DNA from: Stutzerimonas stutzeri
GTDB taxonomy: Bacteria; Pseudomonadota; Gammaproteobacteria; Pseudomonadales; Pseudomonadaceae
Reading direction: 5' to 3'
DNA: 64,000 nucleotides
Assembly: GCF_038561965.1 (NCBI RefSeq)
Contig: NZ_CP139348.1
Coordinates: 1,860,001 to 1,924,000, forward strand
Shown here: in pieces, positions 16,057 to 25,413 of the stretch
Layout: each line of letters opens with the position of its first letter
Position numbering within the stretch: the first letter of the stretch is position 1
Made by a program: the position numbers and the translations under genes
Notes under the pieces: generated by a model
Database searches by the model: none
What the model saw: only the letters and a program-made list of their open reading frames with translations
Told to the model about the DNA's origin: nothing

Positions 16057-16989
16057 ATGGCCGGCATTCTCGATTCAGTCGATCAACGTACCCGCCTCGT
16101 CGGGCAAAATCGCCTGGAAATTCTCATGTTCCGGCTTGGCGGGCGGCAAAAGTTCGCCATTAACGTCTTCAAGGTCCAGGAAGTCGTCCAGCTGCCAAAG
16201 ATGACGCTCATGCCTCATCGACACGGCTCGGTTTGCGGCGTGGTGAATCTACGCGGCCAGACTCTGCCGGTAATCGATCTTTCCAGGGCTATCGGCTTGC
16301 GGCCGCTGGTGCCTGATGAGCGCAGCACGATCATCGTCACCGAGTACAACCGCACCGTGCAGGCCTTCCTGGTCGGTGGCGTGGACCGCATCGTCAACCT
16401 CAACTGGGAAGCGGTCATGCCGCCGCCCACCACTGCGGGTCGCCAACACTACTTGACGTCGATCACCAAGGTAGACGACGAACTGGTGGAAGTGATCGAC
16501 GTGGAGAAGGTGCTCGCCGAAATCGTGCCTTATGACACCAGCATCTCCGCCGAGCGCCTGGCCGAGCCGATACTCGAGCGCGCCCGGGGACGTGAAGTGC
16601 TCTGCGTCGACGACTCGACCGTTGCGCTGTCGCAGTTGCGTGAAACGCTCAGCCAGCTCGGCTTGAAAATCCACACCGCAAGCGACGGGCTCAAGGGCCT
16701 GAACATGCTCAAAGCATGGGCCGACGCCGGCGAGGTGCTGACCGACAAGCTGCTGATGGTTTTCACCGATGCTGAGATGCCGGAAATGGATGGCTATCGG
16801 CTAACGACCGAGATACGCCACGATCCGCGTCTGCGCGATCTATACGTCGTGCTGCATACCTCTTTGTCCGGCAACTTCAACTTGGCGATGGTGCAGAAGG
16901 TCGGCTGCGACAACTTCCTTTCCAAGTTCCAGCCGGAAAAGCTCGTGGATGTGATTCAGGAGCGCCTGAAGCTGGACGAGCAGGACTGA
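16057..16989 (+). CDS. cheV: Chemotaxis protein CheV (CheW-receiver fusion)
   Basis: Couples chemoreceptors to CheA through an N-terminal CheW domain (about residues 20-160, with GVVNLRGQTLPVIDL) fused to a C-terminal response-regulator receiver domain (about 175-305, phospho-acceptor Asp in VFTDAEMPEMDG; acidic pocket CVDDS). 310 residues, normal for CheV. AAGGAG precedes the ATG. It is isolated from other chemotaxis genes, as CheV paralogues often are. Confidence 0.93.
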   Translation: MAGILDSVDQRTRLVGQNRLEILMFRLGGRQKFAINVFKVQEVVQLPKMTLMPHRHGSVCGVVNLRGQTLPVIDLSRAIGLRPLVPDERSTIIVTEYNRTVQAFLVGGVDRIVNLNWEAVMPPPTTAGRQHYLTSITKVDDELVEVIDVEKVLAEIVPYDTSISAERLAEPILERARGREVLCVDDSTVALSQLRETLSQLGLKIHTASDGLKGLNMLKAWADAGEVLTDKLLMVFTDAEMPEMDGYRLTTEIRHDPRLRDLYVVLHTSLSGNFNLAMVQKVGCDNFLSKFQPEKLVDVIQERLKLDEQD

Positions 16990-17067
16990 TCGTACTCTCC
17001 CACCGGCTGCTGATAGCACAGCCGAGCCCTGATATGCTGCTGCGCTTCCCCCTGCTGGAGGCGTGGT

Positions 17068-17868
17068 ATGCATCTCTCATCGCTCTACCGCTTTCCACTC
17101 AAATCGGGCGCTGGCGAATCGCTGCAACGTTGCGCCAGTGATGCCCTGGGCCTGGTTGGCGATCGGCGCTGGATGGTGGTTGCCGCCGGAACCGGGCGCT
17201 TTCTCACTCAGCGTGTGGCGTCCAGAATGGCGCTGCTGCAAGCGCGCTGGCAGGGCGAAACGATCCTGCGGCTGGCTGCACCGGACATGCAGGAACTGCT
17301 GGTGCCGGTGCCCGATGCTCGAGAGATGCGCTGCGTGCAGATCTGGAGTTCCAATGCCGTGGTGCCAGACGCCGGTGAGGCGGCAGCCGCCTGGCTGTCG
17401 GCGTTTCTCGAGCAGCCCTGTCGACTGGTATATCTGCCGCTGGACGACGGTATTCAGGTGGATCTGGATTTTGCGCGGCTGGGTGAGTGCACGGCGTTCA
17501 GTGATGGGTTCCCGTTTCTGCTTATCGGCCAGGCATCGCTGGATGATCTGATCCGCCGGGTTGGGCGCCCACTGGATATGCTGCGCTTTCGTCCGAACCT
17601 GGTAGTCAGCGGCGCGGAAGCTTACGCGGAGGATAGCTGGAAGCGCATCCGTATCGGTGAGCTCACCTTTCGTGTCGTCAAGCCCTGTTCACGCTGCGTC
17701 ATTCCCACGCTCGACCCATTAACTGCGGAGCGCGAGCCGGATCGTGAACCGCTGAATACGCTGCTGTCGTATCGCAAAGGCCAGGGCGGGGTGTTCTTCG
17801 GGCAGAATCTGATCGCTGAAGGCACCGGCGAACTGGCTGTGGGCGCACCGGTGGAAGTGCTTGCCTGA
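17068..17868 (+). CDS. MOSC domain-containing protein (YcbX-like)
   Basis: 266-residue protein with an N-terminal MOSC beta-barrel domain (LYRFPLKSGAGES) and C-terminal MOSC domain with the conserved cysteine in KPCSRCVIPTLD, the expected sulphur or molybdenum-cofactor ligand. YcbX relatives reduce N-hydroxylated compounds together with a reductase partner; this one lacks the C-terminal ferredoxin domain. GGAGG precedes the ATG. A perfect 14-bp hairpin separates it from the convergent slt gene. Confidence 0.88.
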   Translation: MHLSSLYRFPLKSGAGESLQRCASDALGLVGDRRWMVVAAGTGRFLTQRVASRMALLQARWQGETILRLAAPDMQELLVPVPDAREMRCVQIWSSNAVVPDAGEAAAAWLSAFLEQPCRLVYLPLDDGIQVDLDFARLGECTAFSDGFPFLLIGQASLDDLIRRVGRPLDMLRFRPNLVVSGAEAYAEDSWKRIRIGELTFRVVKPCSRCVIPTLDPLTAEREPDREPLNTLLSYRKGQGGVFFGQNLIAEGTGELAVGAPVEVLA

Positions 17869-17869
17869 C

Positions 17870-17901
17870 GGCCGATGGCAGGCCCGCGCCTGCCATCGGC
17901 C
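17870..17901. terminator. Perfect 14-bp hairpin between convergent genes
   Basis: GGCCGATGGCAGGC and GCCTGCCATCGGCC pair perfectly around a CCGC loop, directly after the MOSC stop codon. There is no T-tract on either side, so it may block both transcripts by structure alone. Confidence 0.65.
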
Positions 17902-17911
17902 TGGTACTCGT

Positions 17912-19834
17912 CTATTGCGATTCGAAATAGCGCTCGTGCCACTCCACCAATGGCTGCGGTGAATTCAGCTTCTGCCCATAAATGACCGAATAGGTCAGCA
18001 CGTTCTGTACGTACTGACGGGTCTCGTCGAACGGGATGTTCTCCACCCACACATCGAACGACAGATGCTCGGCATTGCGCAGCCACTGGCGGACGCGACC
18101 GGGGCCGGCATTGTAGGCGGCCGAGGCAAGCACGCGGTTGCCGTTGAACTGTCCGTAGATCTGGCTGAGATAAGCGGTACCCAGCTGGATGTTGGTAGTG
18201 GGGTTGAGCACCTGCTGCGGTGAGGCCAGCGGAATGTTGAAGCGCTTGGCTGTTTCCTTGGCAGTGGCGGGCATGAGCTGCATCAGGCCGGTGGCCCCGA
18301 CGTGCGAGCGGGCATCGGCCATGAATGCGCTTTCCTGTCGGGTGACGGCGAACGCCCAGCTGGGATGGATCTCGCGCGCACGTGAAGCCTGGACCAGTGC
18401 GTTGCGATGGGCCATGGGGAAGCGGATGTCCAGGTCGTCCCAGTACTGCGCCTGGCTGATGGTGCGGATTGCCGGGAAGTACCATTCCTTTTCATAGGCG
18501 ATGCGGGCTTGCGCGACCATCTCGTCACGGCTGAACAGCCGGCTGACGTGGTACCACTCGCGGCGTCCATCGACGATCTGTCCGCGGTCATGAAACTCCA
18601 GTGCACGGCGAATACCGGCGGCATTGCGCACTTTCTGCACGACTTTCGAATCGAGGGCCAGCGGCTGATGGTTCAGCTTGTACGGGGCCTGGATGCGGTC
18701 TGCGGAGAGAAAACCGTAGAAGTCTCGCTCCTGCGCCACTGGTTGATAGAGCGCCGCCGCCTGTTTGCTTTCGGGTTTGGCCAGCTGCAGGCTGCGCGCC
18801 TGCCAGTAGCGCCAGCGGTTGGTGTTCGCCAGGTCTTCCGGGAAGCGCTGGGTCAGCTTGTAGGCTTCGTCCCACTGGCCCTGGCGCAGCAGCAGGCGGG
18901 TGCGCCACTCGGTGACGGTGTTATCGCGTAGCTCAGGGTCATACTCGGCCATCACCTTTAGCGCGCGGGCATCGAAGCGCTTGGCCAGGGTCAGCCCGAT
19001 CTGCCGTGCGATGGCGACCTTTTCCTCGGGCGAGAAGGCAAAGCGGCGCGCGTAGCCGTCGAGCAGACTCAATGCCTGTTCGGGGTCCTGGCGCGCCAGA
19101 CGCCGCAGACCGATCGATACGACATCTGCCATCGCTGGGCTGGTCGGCGCAAAGCGCTCTGGCTGGCGCAGCATCTGTGGTTTCTGCGCGACGTCGATCA
19201 TCAGCTGGCCTTGGCTCTGCAGCGTGGGCAGGCGTTTCACCAGAAAGCTGGCGACGCTGTAGTTGGCACTTTCCACGGCCAGCTTGGTGCGTTTCCAGCG
19301 TCGCTCTTCGGTCAGCAGCCCCTTGGCTTCCCACAGTTCGAACAAAGGGTCGCAGGAATTGTGCTGCGACTTGCCGACCAGCCACAGCCGCTCGGCCGTG
19401 GCGTCAGCGCCGGGCATGTCGTTGCGCAACTGATACTGACCGAACAGGCAGTCCAGTTCGGTGAAGTTCATCTTCGGATCGTAATAACGAGTGAAGGTCT
19501 GCCAATCGCCACGTGCCGCCAGCAGGCGCAGCCAGCGCAGCTTCATCCAGCTGATCTGTGGCAGGTCGCCGTGCTCGGCGAGAAACTTCTCGACCTCCTG
19601 ATTACTGGCGGACTTCAAGCGATGAGTCAGCTCGTCATAGGCGAGATACGGCTCCAGCGGATAGTCGCGCAGGGCGCTCTGATAGCGGCGGTACGGTCCG
19701 CTGTCGCCTTTGGCGAGGGCCTGTTTGGCCTCGTCGTAGTACTGGCGTTGTTGACTGAGGCTGGCGGCGGAAGCATCCAGGCCGATGGTTGAAACAAACA
19801 GGCAGAAACACAAACTGGAGAGTCGGCCGCGCAT
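17912..19834 (-). CDS. slt: Soluble lytic murein transglycosylase (Slt70)
   Basis: Periplasmic enzyme that cleaves the MurNAc-GlcNAc bond of peptidoglycan with 1,6-anhydro product formation. The 640-residue product has a signal peptide, a long alpha-helical superhelical U-shaped domain, and a C-terminal SLT domain with the catalytic Glu in TRQESAFMADA, then GLMQLMPATA and AYNAGPGR. Start MRGRLSS at 19834 begins the signal peptide; the open frame upstream is not conserved-looking. Confidence 0.94.
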   Translation of the reverse strand: MRGRLSSLCFCLFVSTIGLDASAASLSQQRQYYDEAKQALAKGDSGPYRRYQSALRDYPLEPYLAYDELTHRLKSASNQEVEKFLAEHGDLPQISWMKLRWLRLLAARGDWQTFTRYYDPKMNFTELDCLFGQYQLRNDMPGADATAERLWLVGKSQHNSCDPLFELWEAKGLLTEERRWKRTKLAVESANYSVASFLVKRLPTLQSQGQLMIDVAQKPQMLRQPERFAPTSPAMADVVSIGLRRLARQDPEQALSLLDGYARRFAFSPEEKVAIARQIGLTLAKRFDARALKVMAEYDPELRDNTVTEWRTRLLLRQGQWDEAYKLTQRFPEDLANTNRWRYWQARSLQLAKPESKQAAALYQPVAQERDFYGFLSADRIQAPYKLNHQPLALDSKVVQKVRNAAGIRRALEFHDRGQIVDGRREWYHVSRLFSRDEMVAQARIAYEKEWYFPAIRTISQAQYWDDLDIRFPMAHRNALVQASRAREIHPSWAFAVTRQESAFMADARSHVGATGLMQLMPATAKETAKRFNIPLASPQQVLNPTTNIQLGTAYLSQIYGQFNGNRVLASAAYNAGPGRVRQWLRNAEHLSFDVWVENIPFDETRQYVQNVLTYSVIYGQKLNSPQPLVEWHERYFESQ

Positions 19835-20092
19835 GGTACATCCGTAAAACGGGGCATTGATAAGACAGGCAGCCTGCTGCGCGAACGGCACAGGAAGCGG
19901 CTTGCTGCAGCGGCTAGCTTAGCCTGCCGCACCGGCCAGTTAAACGCGCATTAAGCTCCGGTAACAAACAAACGCGCTCTTCCGACGAGCGTACGTAGCC
20001 GCGCACGGCTCAGCCCTTGTGCAGAGGGGCAGCAATGCAGGCCGTACGGCCGATAAAACGGCGCTCACAGCAGGCAGACGACAGCTATCTGC

Positions 20093-20119
20093 TAGAATGC
20101 GCGCCCTGTTTTCCGGAGG
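20093..20119 (+). promoter_or_regulatory. -10-like box and ribosome-binding site before uup
   Basis: TAGAAT at 20093-20098 resembles a sigma-70 -10 box without a clear -35 partner. GGAGG at 20115-20119 fixes the start of uup at the ATG at 20125 rather than at an upstream in-frame start. Confidence 0.35.
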
Positions 20120-20124
20120 TAGTC

Positions 20125-22035
20125 ATGACCCTGCTCAAGTTCACCGATGTATCCCTCGCCTATGGCACCACGCCGTTGCTGGACGGCGTGTCCTGGCAGA
20201 TCGCGCGGGGTGAGCGGGTCTGCATCATCGGCCGCAACGGCACCGGCAAATCCAGCATGCTGCGCCTGGTAAAGGGCGATCGTAGCGCCGACGATGGTGA
20301 AATCTGGCGTGCTCCTGGCCTGAAGATCGGCGAGCTGCCACAGGAGCTGCCGCGTGCGGATGACCGCACCGTCTTCGACGTGGTCGCCGAGGGTCTATCC
20401 GGGGTTGGCGAGTTGCTCGCCGAGTACCATCACCTGAGCCAGAACATCCAGAACGAAGCTGATCTCGACAAGCTGATGCACGTGCAGCAGGCGCTCGAGG
20501 CAAAGGATGGCTGGCGCTTGCAGCAGCTGGTCGACAGTACCCTGAGCCGCCTGCAGCTGCCCGCCGACCGAACGCTCGCCGAGTTGTCCGGTGGCTGGCG
20601 CCGCCGCGTATTGCTGGCCCAGGCGCTGGTGTCCGAGCCCGATCTGCTGCTGCTCGACGAGCCCACCAACCACTTGGATATTGGTGCCATCGCCTGGCTG
20701 GAAGAGGCGCTTCTTGGCTTCAACGGTGCCGTGCTGTTCATCACCCACGACCGGGCATTCCTGCAGAACCTGGCAACCCGCATTATCGAGCTGGATCGTG
20801 GCCATCTGATCGACTGGAATGGCGACTACGCCAGTTTCCTGGTGCACAAGGAGCAGCAGCTCGCGGCTGAGGAAACTGCCAACGCGCTGTTCGACAAGAA
20901 GCTGGCGCAGGAGGAAGTGTGGATTCGCCAGGGCATCAAGGCGCGTCGCACCCGCAATGAAGGCCGTGTGCGGGCGCTCAAGGCGCTGCGTGCGGAACGC
21001 AGTGAACGCCGTAATGTGCAGGGCAAGGCGACGTTTCAGGTGGAAACGGCGGACAAATCTGGCAAGCAGGTCATCGTCGCTGAACATGTGTCGTTCGCCC
21101 ACGTTGGTGGCGAGCCACTGATTCAGGACTTTTCCATGGTCATCCAGCGTGGCGACCGCATCGGCTTGCTGGGCGCCAACGGCACCGGCAAGACCACCTT
21201 GCTCAAGCTGCTGCTTGGCGAACTGCATCCAAGCAGCGGTTCCATCGAGTTCGGCACCAAACTCGAAGTGGCGTATTTCGACCAATTGCGTCACCAGCTG
21301 GAGCTGGAAAAGACCGTGGTCGACAACCTCGCCGAGGGCCGCGAGTTCATTACCATCGATGGCCAGAACCGCCATGTGCTGAGCTATCTAGGCGACTTCC
21401 TGTTCAGTCCGCAACGGGCTCGGACGCCGGTCAAGGCGCTGTCTGGAGGTGAGCGGGCACGGCTCTTGCTCGCCAAGCTTTTCAGCAAGCCGGCCAACCT
21501 GCTGGTGCTCGACGAACCGACCAACGACCTCGATGTGGAAACGCTCGAGTTGCTCGAAGAAGTGCTGCTTGGTTTCCAGGGTACTGTGCTGATGGTGAGC
21601 CACGACCGGGCCTTCCTCGACAATGTCGTCACGAGCACGCTGGTGTTCCAGGGCGGCGGTGAGGTGCGCGAGTACGTTGGCGGGTATCAAGATTGGCTGC
21701 GTCAGGGCGGTTCGCCGCGCTTGCTGGGTGTTGCCGAGTCCGGCGGCGAAGCGAAGGATGCGAAGAAAGCCCAACAGGCATCGGCCGCTCCAGTGGTTGC
21801 CGAGGTCGCGCCGGCTAAGAAGAAGCTCAGCTACAAGCTACAGCGCGAGCTGGAGGCTTTGCCTGGCCAGATCGACGAAGCGGAAAAGGCTATCGAGGCG
21901 TTACAGGCGCAGATCTCCGATCCGGGGTTCTATCAGCAACCGGCCGAGGCAACCGCTGCCGTACTGAGTCGTATCGAGGCACTGCAGGCAGAACTCGACG
22001 GCCTGCTAGAACGCTGGGCGGAACTCGAGGCGTAA
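20125..22035 (+). CDS. uup: ABC-F family ATPase Uup
   Basis: Cytoplasmic ABC-F ATPase of the Uup type, linked in other bacteria to DNA/ribosome-related functions and lowered precise transposon excision. The 636-residue protein has two ATPase domains: Walker A GRNGTGKSS and GANGTGKTT, signatures LSGGWRRR and LSGGERAR, Walker B LLLLDEPTNHLD and LLVLDEPTNDLD. No membrane segments. A C-terminal coiled coil (about 575-636) follows an Ala/Lys-rich linker, the Uup hallmark. Confidence 0.92.
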   Translation: MTLLKFTDVSLAYGTTPLLDGVSWQIARGERVCIIGRNGTGKSSMLRLVKGDRSADDGEIWRAPGLKIGELPQELPRADDRTVFDVVAEGLSGVGELLAEYHHLSQNIQNEADLDKLMHVQQALEAKDGWRLQQLVDSTLSRLQLPADRTLAELSGGWRRRVLLAQALVSEPDLLLLDEPTNHLDIGAIAWLEEALLGFNGAVLFITHDRAFLQNLATRIIELDRGHLIDWNGDYASFLVHKEQQLAAEETANALFDKKLAQEEVWIRQGIKARRTRNEGRVRALKALRAERSERRNVQGKATFQVETADKSGKQVIVAEHVSFAHVGGEPLIQDFSMVIQRGDRIGLLGANGTGKTTLLKLLLGELHPSSGSIEFGTKLEVAYFDQLRHQLELEKTVVDNLAEGREFITIDGQNRHVLSYLGDFLFSPQRARTPVKALSGGERARLLLAKLFSKPANLLVLDEPTNDLDVETLELLEEVLLGFQGTVLMVSHDRAFLDNVVTSTLVFQGGGEVREYVGGYQDWLRQGGSPRLLGVAESGGEAKDAKKAQQASAAPVVAEVAPAKKKLSYKLQRELEALPGQIDEAEKAIEALQAQISDPGFYQQPAEATAAVLSRIEALQAELDGLLERWAELEA

Positions 22036-22154
22036 CGGCGAAGGTGACGCGGTGAAACGGGTCTCGATCACGGCTTATGAGATGGATCAATGCCCAGCTT
22101 GCTGGCGCGTAGTTAAGTATCCGCATCGGATCATGCAGTCATGATGGAGCTTCA

Positions 22155-22847
22155 ATGGCAATCGAATACCGCATTACTCTGGATGATGAGCACGACTTCA
22201 GTTACCGGATCGAACTGGATCGTGAGTACGACAGGGAGGTCGCCGCGCAAGCGCCGAAGTGGACTCGTCTGGAGCATCAGCGGTGTTCGAATTGCCCACT
22301 GAGCAAAGACGATTTCAGTCATTGCCCTGCCGCGGTCGACCTGCACCGGGTCATCGAAGATTTCCAAGGCCTGCCGGCGGTGAAAAAGGCATTGGTCTGG
22401 GTGCGCACGCCGGAGCGTGAGTACACTAAACAGGTTGGGCTGGACGAGGGGCTGCGCGCGTTGCTTGGGGTGATCATGGCGACCAGCGCTTGTCCGGTGC
22501 TCGCTCGGCTCAAGCCTATGGCCAAGCAGCATTTGCCGTTTGCCAGCAACCACGAGTTCGTGCTGCGGGCGGTGTCGCTATACCTGGCTCGGCAATACTT
22601 CAACTTGCGCGAGGGGCGGCATGCCGATTGGGAGCTGCGCGGGTTGGTGCGTTCGTTCCAGCAGTTGCAGCTGGTCAATCAGGCGTTCTGGCAGCGCATT
22701 CACGATACCTGCCACGCTGACTCCAACCTCAAGGCATTTCTGACGTTCTTCTCCATGTCGTCGAGCCTGACGTACTCGCTCGAGACCCAGCTGCAGAAGA
22801 TACGCCCGCTGGTCATGAGCGCGGGCGAGGGTGTGGAGGCCATCTGA
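22155..22847 (+). CDS. Conserved-looking hypothetical protein with N-terminal cysteine cluster
   Basis: 230 residues, no signal peptide or membrane segment. Residues 1-30 are acidic and beta-prone; then comes CSNCPLSKDDFSHCP near residue 44, a possible metal-binding or redox cysteine group, followed by an alpha-helical remainder. A GGAG-containing ribosome-binding site precedes the ATG. I do not recognise a characterised family. It is convergent with the universal stress protein gene. Confidence 0.75.
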   Translation: MAIEYRITLDDEHDFSYRIELDREYDREVAAQAPKWTRLEHQRCSNCPLSKDDFSHCPAAVDLHRVIEDFQGLPAVKKALVWVRTPEREYTKQVGLDEGLRALLGVIMATSACPVLARLKPMAKQHLPFASNHEFVLRAVSLYLARQYFNLREGRHADWELRGLVRSFQQLQLVNQAFWQRIHDTCHADSNLKAFLTFFSMSSSLTYSLETQLQKIRPLVMSAGEGVEAI

Positions 22848-22854
22848 CTTTAGA

Positions 22855-22894
22855 TCGCTGCGCAAAGCACCTGCACTCTGCGCAGCGACTCTTT
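22855..22894. terminator. Hairpin between convergent genes
   Basis: TCGCTGCGC (22855-22863) pairs with GCGCAGCGA (22880-22888), followed by the pyrimidine-rich CTCTTTCT. Confidence 0.6.
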
Positions 22895-23335
22895 CTATTC
22901 GGCCTTCTTCAGGCGTACCGCCAGCACATCGCAGGGCGCGCCGTGCAGGATGTCGTTTGCCGTCGAGCCCAGCAGCAGGGCAAGTCCATGGCGCCCGTGA
23001 CTGCCTACTACGATCAGATCGCAGGCCTGCTCCTTAGCCAGGCGGTGTACTTCCTGACGCGGCTGCCCGTAGGCGAGATGACGGTTCTCCGGGGCCAGGC
23101 CCGGGTAGCTGTCTGCAAAGCCGTTCATACGCCCGCGAGCCTGGTCGAATTGCTGTTGCTGAAGCATCGATAGGTCCATGGGCACATCGCCGCCGAAGGC
23201 CATGGCCATAGGCTCGATGATATGCACCAGGCTCAGCTTGGCGCCAGAGGTACTGGCAAGCACCTGCGCGCGCGCGACGACGGGATGGCATTCTTCGGTC
23301 AGGTCGATGGCGACCAGGATGTGTTGGTAGGGCAT
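22895..23335 (-). CDS. Universal stress protein (UspA family)
   Basis: 146-residue single-domain Usp. It starts with MPYQHILVAIDLTEE and carries the ATP-binding signature GSHGRHG...GSTAN near the C terminus (G-2x-G-9x-G-S/T type). Such proteins support survival under starvation or low oxygen; no Anr/FNR box is evident upstream. Single gene, convergent with its left neighbour. Confidence 0.9.
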   Translation of the reverse strand: MPYQHILVAIDLTEECHPVVARAQVLASTSGAKLSLVHIIEPMAMAFGGDVPMDLSMLQQQQFDQARGRMNGFADSYPGLAPENRHLAYGQPRQEVHRLAKEQACDLIVVGSHGRHGLALLLGSTANDILHGAPCDVLAVRLKKAE

Positions 23336-23534
23336 GGTGTGCTTTCTCCTTCGTGCCGGTTGCCAGAGTCCGTGGCCGGTCCGGCGGTATGGGGATTACC
23401 CTTTCGTTTAAGAGGTTTATACGATCTTGCTCGTGGGTCCGCCAGTGGCTTGTTGTCACCATCAATGACGGGGAGGGGGCACTGGCTGCTATCATGGCCG
23501 CCTTTGTTGCCGCGTGCTGTATCGAGAAAACGCC

Positions 23535-24011
23535 ATGCCGATGTTCGACTCCGACTATTCGCTCGCCTGGACCCTGTACGGGATTGCAGCACTCGGGTGC
23601 CTGTTGTTCTGGTTCCGTGTGACGCGCTGGATGTGGCGGTGGCTGCGCGAACCGCTGCGCCTGATCGTGGCTGTGTTGTTGTTTACGCCCACCATCGTCG
23701 ACCCGGCGAAGGAACTGTTCGCGCCTGCTGTGGCCATTACTGCCATGGATCTGGCGTTCAAGGTGGGGAACAACGCCTGGCGCGCCGTGGCAGACCTGGC
23801 GATGTACGGGATGATCGCCTTCGGCTTGTATCTGCTTTTGGTCGCCATTCGTTGGCCGATCGAGCGCAAGTATGGGCGACGCAGCGAAAACCAGGCAGCG
23901 GATGAAGATAGCCGAACGCTACGCGAACGAATGGAAGATCAGGACGACGATGACTATGAGCGCGATTACGCACCGTCGCGTGGGCAGATGCGCACCGAAC
24001 CGCGGCTCTAA
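23535..24011 (+). CDS. Small inner-membrane protein, function unknown
   Basis: 158 residues with three or four hydrophobic segments (about 10-30, 43-65, 90-115) and a highly charged C-terminal tail rich in Asp, Glu and Arg (EDQDDDDYERDY). The layout resembles MCR_0457-type or MFS-fragment annotations in pseudomonads, but I do not recognise a function. ATG at 23535 is taken as start. It is followed 37 bases later by the amidotransferase gene on the same strand. Confidence 0.7.
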   Translation: MPMFDSDYSLAWTLYGIAALGCLLFWFRVTRWMWRWLREPLRLIVAVLLFTPTIVDPAKELFAPAVAITAMDLAFKVGNNAWRAVADLAMYGMIAFGLYLLLVAIRWPIERKYGRRSENQAADEDSRTLRERMEDQDDDDYERDYAPSRGQMRTEPRL

Positions 24012-24048
24012 TCGAGCGAACGAGTCAGAAACCATCGGGAGATGACGC

Positions 24049-24831
24049 ATGTGCGAGCTGCTTGGCATGAGCGCCAACGTTCCCACCGATATCGTATTCA
24101 GCTTTACCGGCCTGATGCAGCGCGGCGGTAAGACCGGGCCACACAAGGACGGCTGGGGCATCGCTTTCTATGAAGGTCGCGGCCTGCGGTTGTTCCAGGA
24201 TCCGGTAGCCAGCTGCGAGTCCGAAGTGGCAAAAATGGTGCAGCGCTACCTGATCAAGAGTGAGGTGGTGATTGGCCATATTCGTCATGCCAACGTCGGC
24301 AAGGTTTCCCTGGTCAATACACATCCTTTCGTTCGTGAACTCTGGGGGCAGCACTGGTGCTTCGCTCACAACGGCCAGCTCTCAGATTTCGAGCCGCCGA
24401 AGGGCACCTACCGCCCGGTTGGCGACACCGACAGCGAGCGCGCTTTTTGCGATTTGCTGAACCGTATCCGTCTGGACTTTCCTGACCGCTGCGCACCCGA
24501 AAGTCTGCTGCCCGTACTGCTGGGCGCCTGTGTCGAGTACCGTCGCAAGGGCGTATTCAATTGCCTGCTGAGCAATGGTGAGTGGCTGTTCAGCTTCTGC
24601 AGCACCAAGCTCGCAGAGATCACCCGGCGCGCTCCGTTTGGCCCGGCTCAACTTCGTGATGCCGAGCTGACCGTGAACTTCCACGCCGAAACCACTCCCG
24701 ATGATGTCGTCACCGTTCTGGCCACCGAACCGCTGACCAATAACGAGCAGTGGACATTGCACGAGCCCGGCCAATGGAGCTTGTGGCGTCTCGGCGAATG
24801 CATCGCCCAAGGGAAAGTGACCGAATGTTGA
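24049..24831 (+). CDS. yafJ: Class II glutamine amidotransferase (YafJ-like)
   Basis: 260-residue Ntn-type glutamine amidotransferase domain protein. The catalytic cysteine is residue 2 (MCELLGMS), exposed after Met removal; other landmarks are GWGIAFYEGRG, IGHIRHANVG and CFAHNGQL. No synthetase domain is attached and the amide acceptor is unknown. GGGAG precedes the ATG. Its stop overlaps the start of the next gene (ATGTTGA), so the two are translationally coupled. Confidence 0.9.
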   Translation: MCELLGMSANVPTDIVFSFTGLMQRGGKTGPHKDGWGIAFYEGRGLRLFQDPVASCESEVAKMVQRYLIKSEVVIGHIRHANVGKVSLVNTHPFVRELWGQHWCFAHNGQLSDFEPPKGTYRPVGDTDSERAFCDLLNRIRLDFPDRCAPESLLPVLLGACVEYRRKGVFNCLLSNGEWLFSFCSTKLAEITRRAPFGPAQLRDAELTVNFHAETTPDDVVTVLATEPLTNNEQWTLHEPGQWSLWRLGECIAQGKVTEC

Positions 24832-25340
24832 GAAGCTACTTGCGGCTGACCTTGTTTACCTTCGGCCTGTTGGTAGGCATTCAGGTCCCTGGCTTTATCG
24901 AGGCCTATGCCCAGCATGTGGAAGCACGACGCCTGGAGGCACAGCAGGGGTTGCAGGGCTTTCAGGAGACGGCGCGACGGTACTTCAATGGTGATATGGA
25001 CGCGCTGGTTCAGCACTATCGAGGCAGTGACGATCCGGTGTTCCAGAGCGATGCGCAAAGCGTCGAGCAGCTGGTGAGCCGCGCGCGACTGCTGGAGCGT
25101 GAGTGGCAGGCGATGCAGCGGCCCTGGTACGCGCGTGCCGTCCACGTACTGCTGGGCGCCGAGCGCAGCTTGCGAGCGCAGGTATGGAGCAGTTACCGAT
25201 TCCAGGTTTTGCTCGCCCCGGAAGCCATCGCCTGGGGATTGAGCTGCGCGCTGCTGCTGGCTTGGCTGCTGGAAAGCCTGCTGTTGGCGGCTAGCTTTCC
25301 ATTCAGATCGCGAGCGCGACGCTACAAGTCGTATCGCTGA
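24825..25340 (+). CDS. DUF2937-type inner-membrane protein
   Basis: 171 residues: one N-terminal membrane segment (about 5-25), a periplasmic helical region with coiled-coil character (HVEARRLEAQQGLQGFQE), and a C-terminal hydrophobic segment (about 130-155) with a basic tail. The family is uncharacterised. It overlaps yafJ by seven bases, an arrangement that suggests a shared task. Confidence 0.75.
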   Translation: MLRSYLRLTLFTFGLLVGIQVPGFIEAYAQHVEARRLEAQQGLQGFQETARRYFNGDMDALVQHYRGSDDPVFQSDAQSVEQLVSRARLLEREWQAMQRPWYARAVHVLLGAERSLRAQVWSSYRFQVLLAPEAIAWGLSCALLLAWLLESLLLAASFPFRSRARRYKSYR

Positions 25341-25413
25341 CCGGCGGCTACGTTTGCCGTTCGGCAGACGTTACTGCTGACACACTGCGGGATTCCATCC
25401 GCAGCCCGTCACG

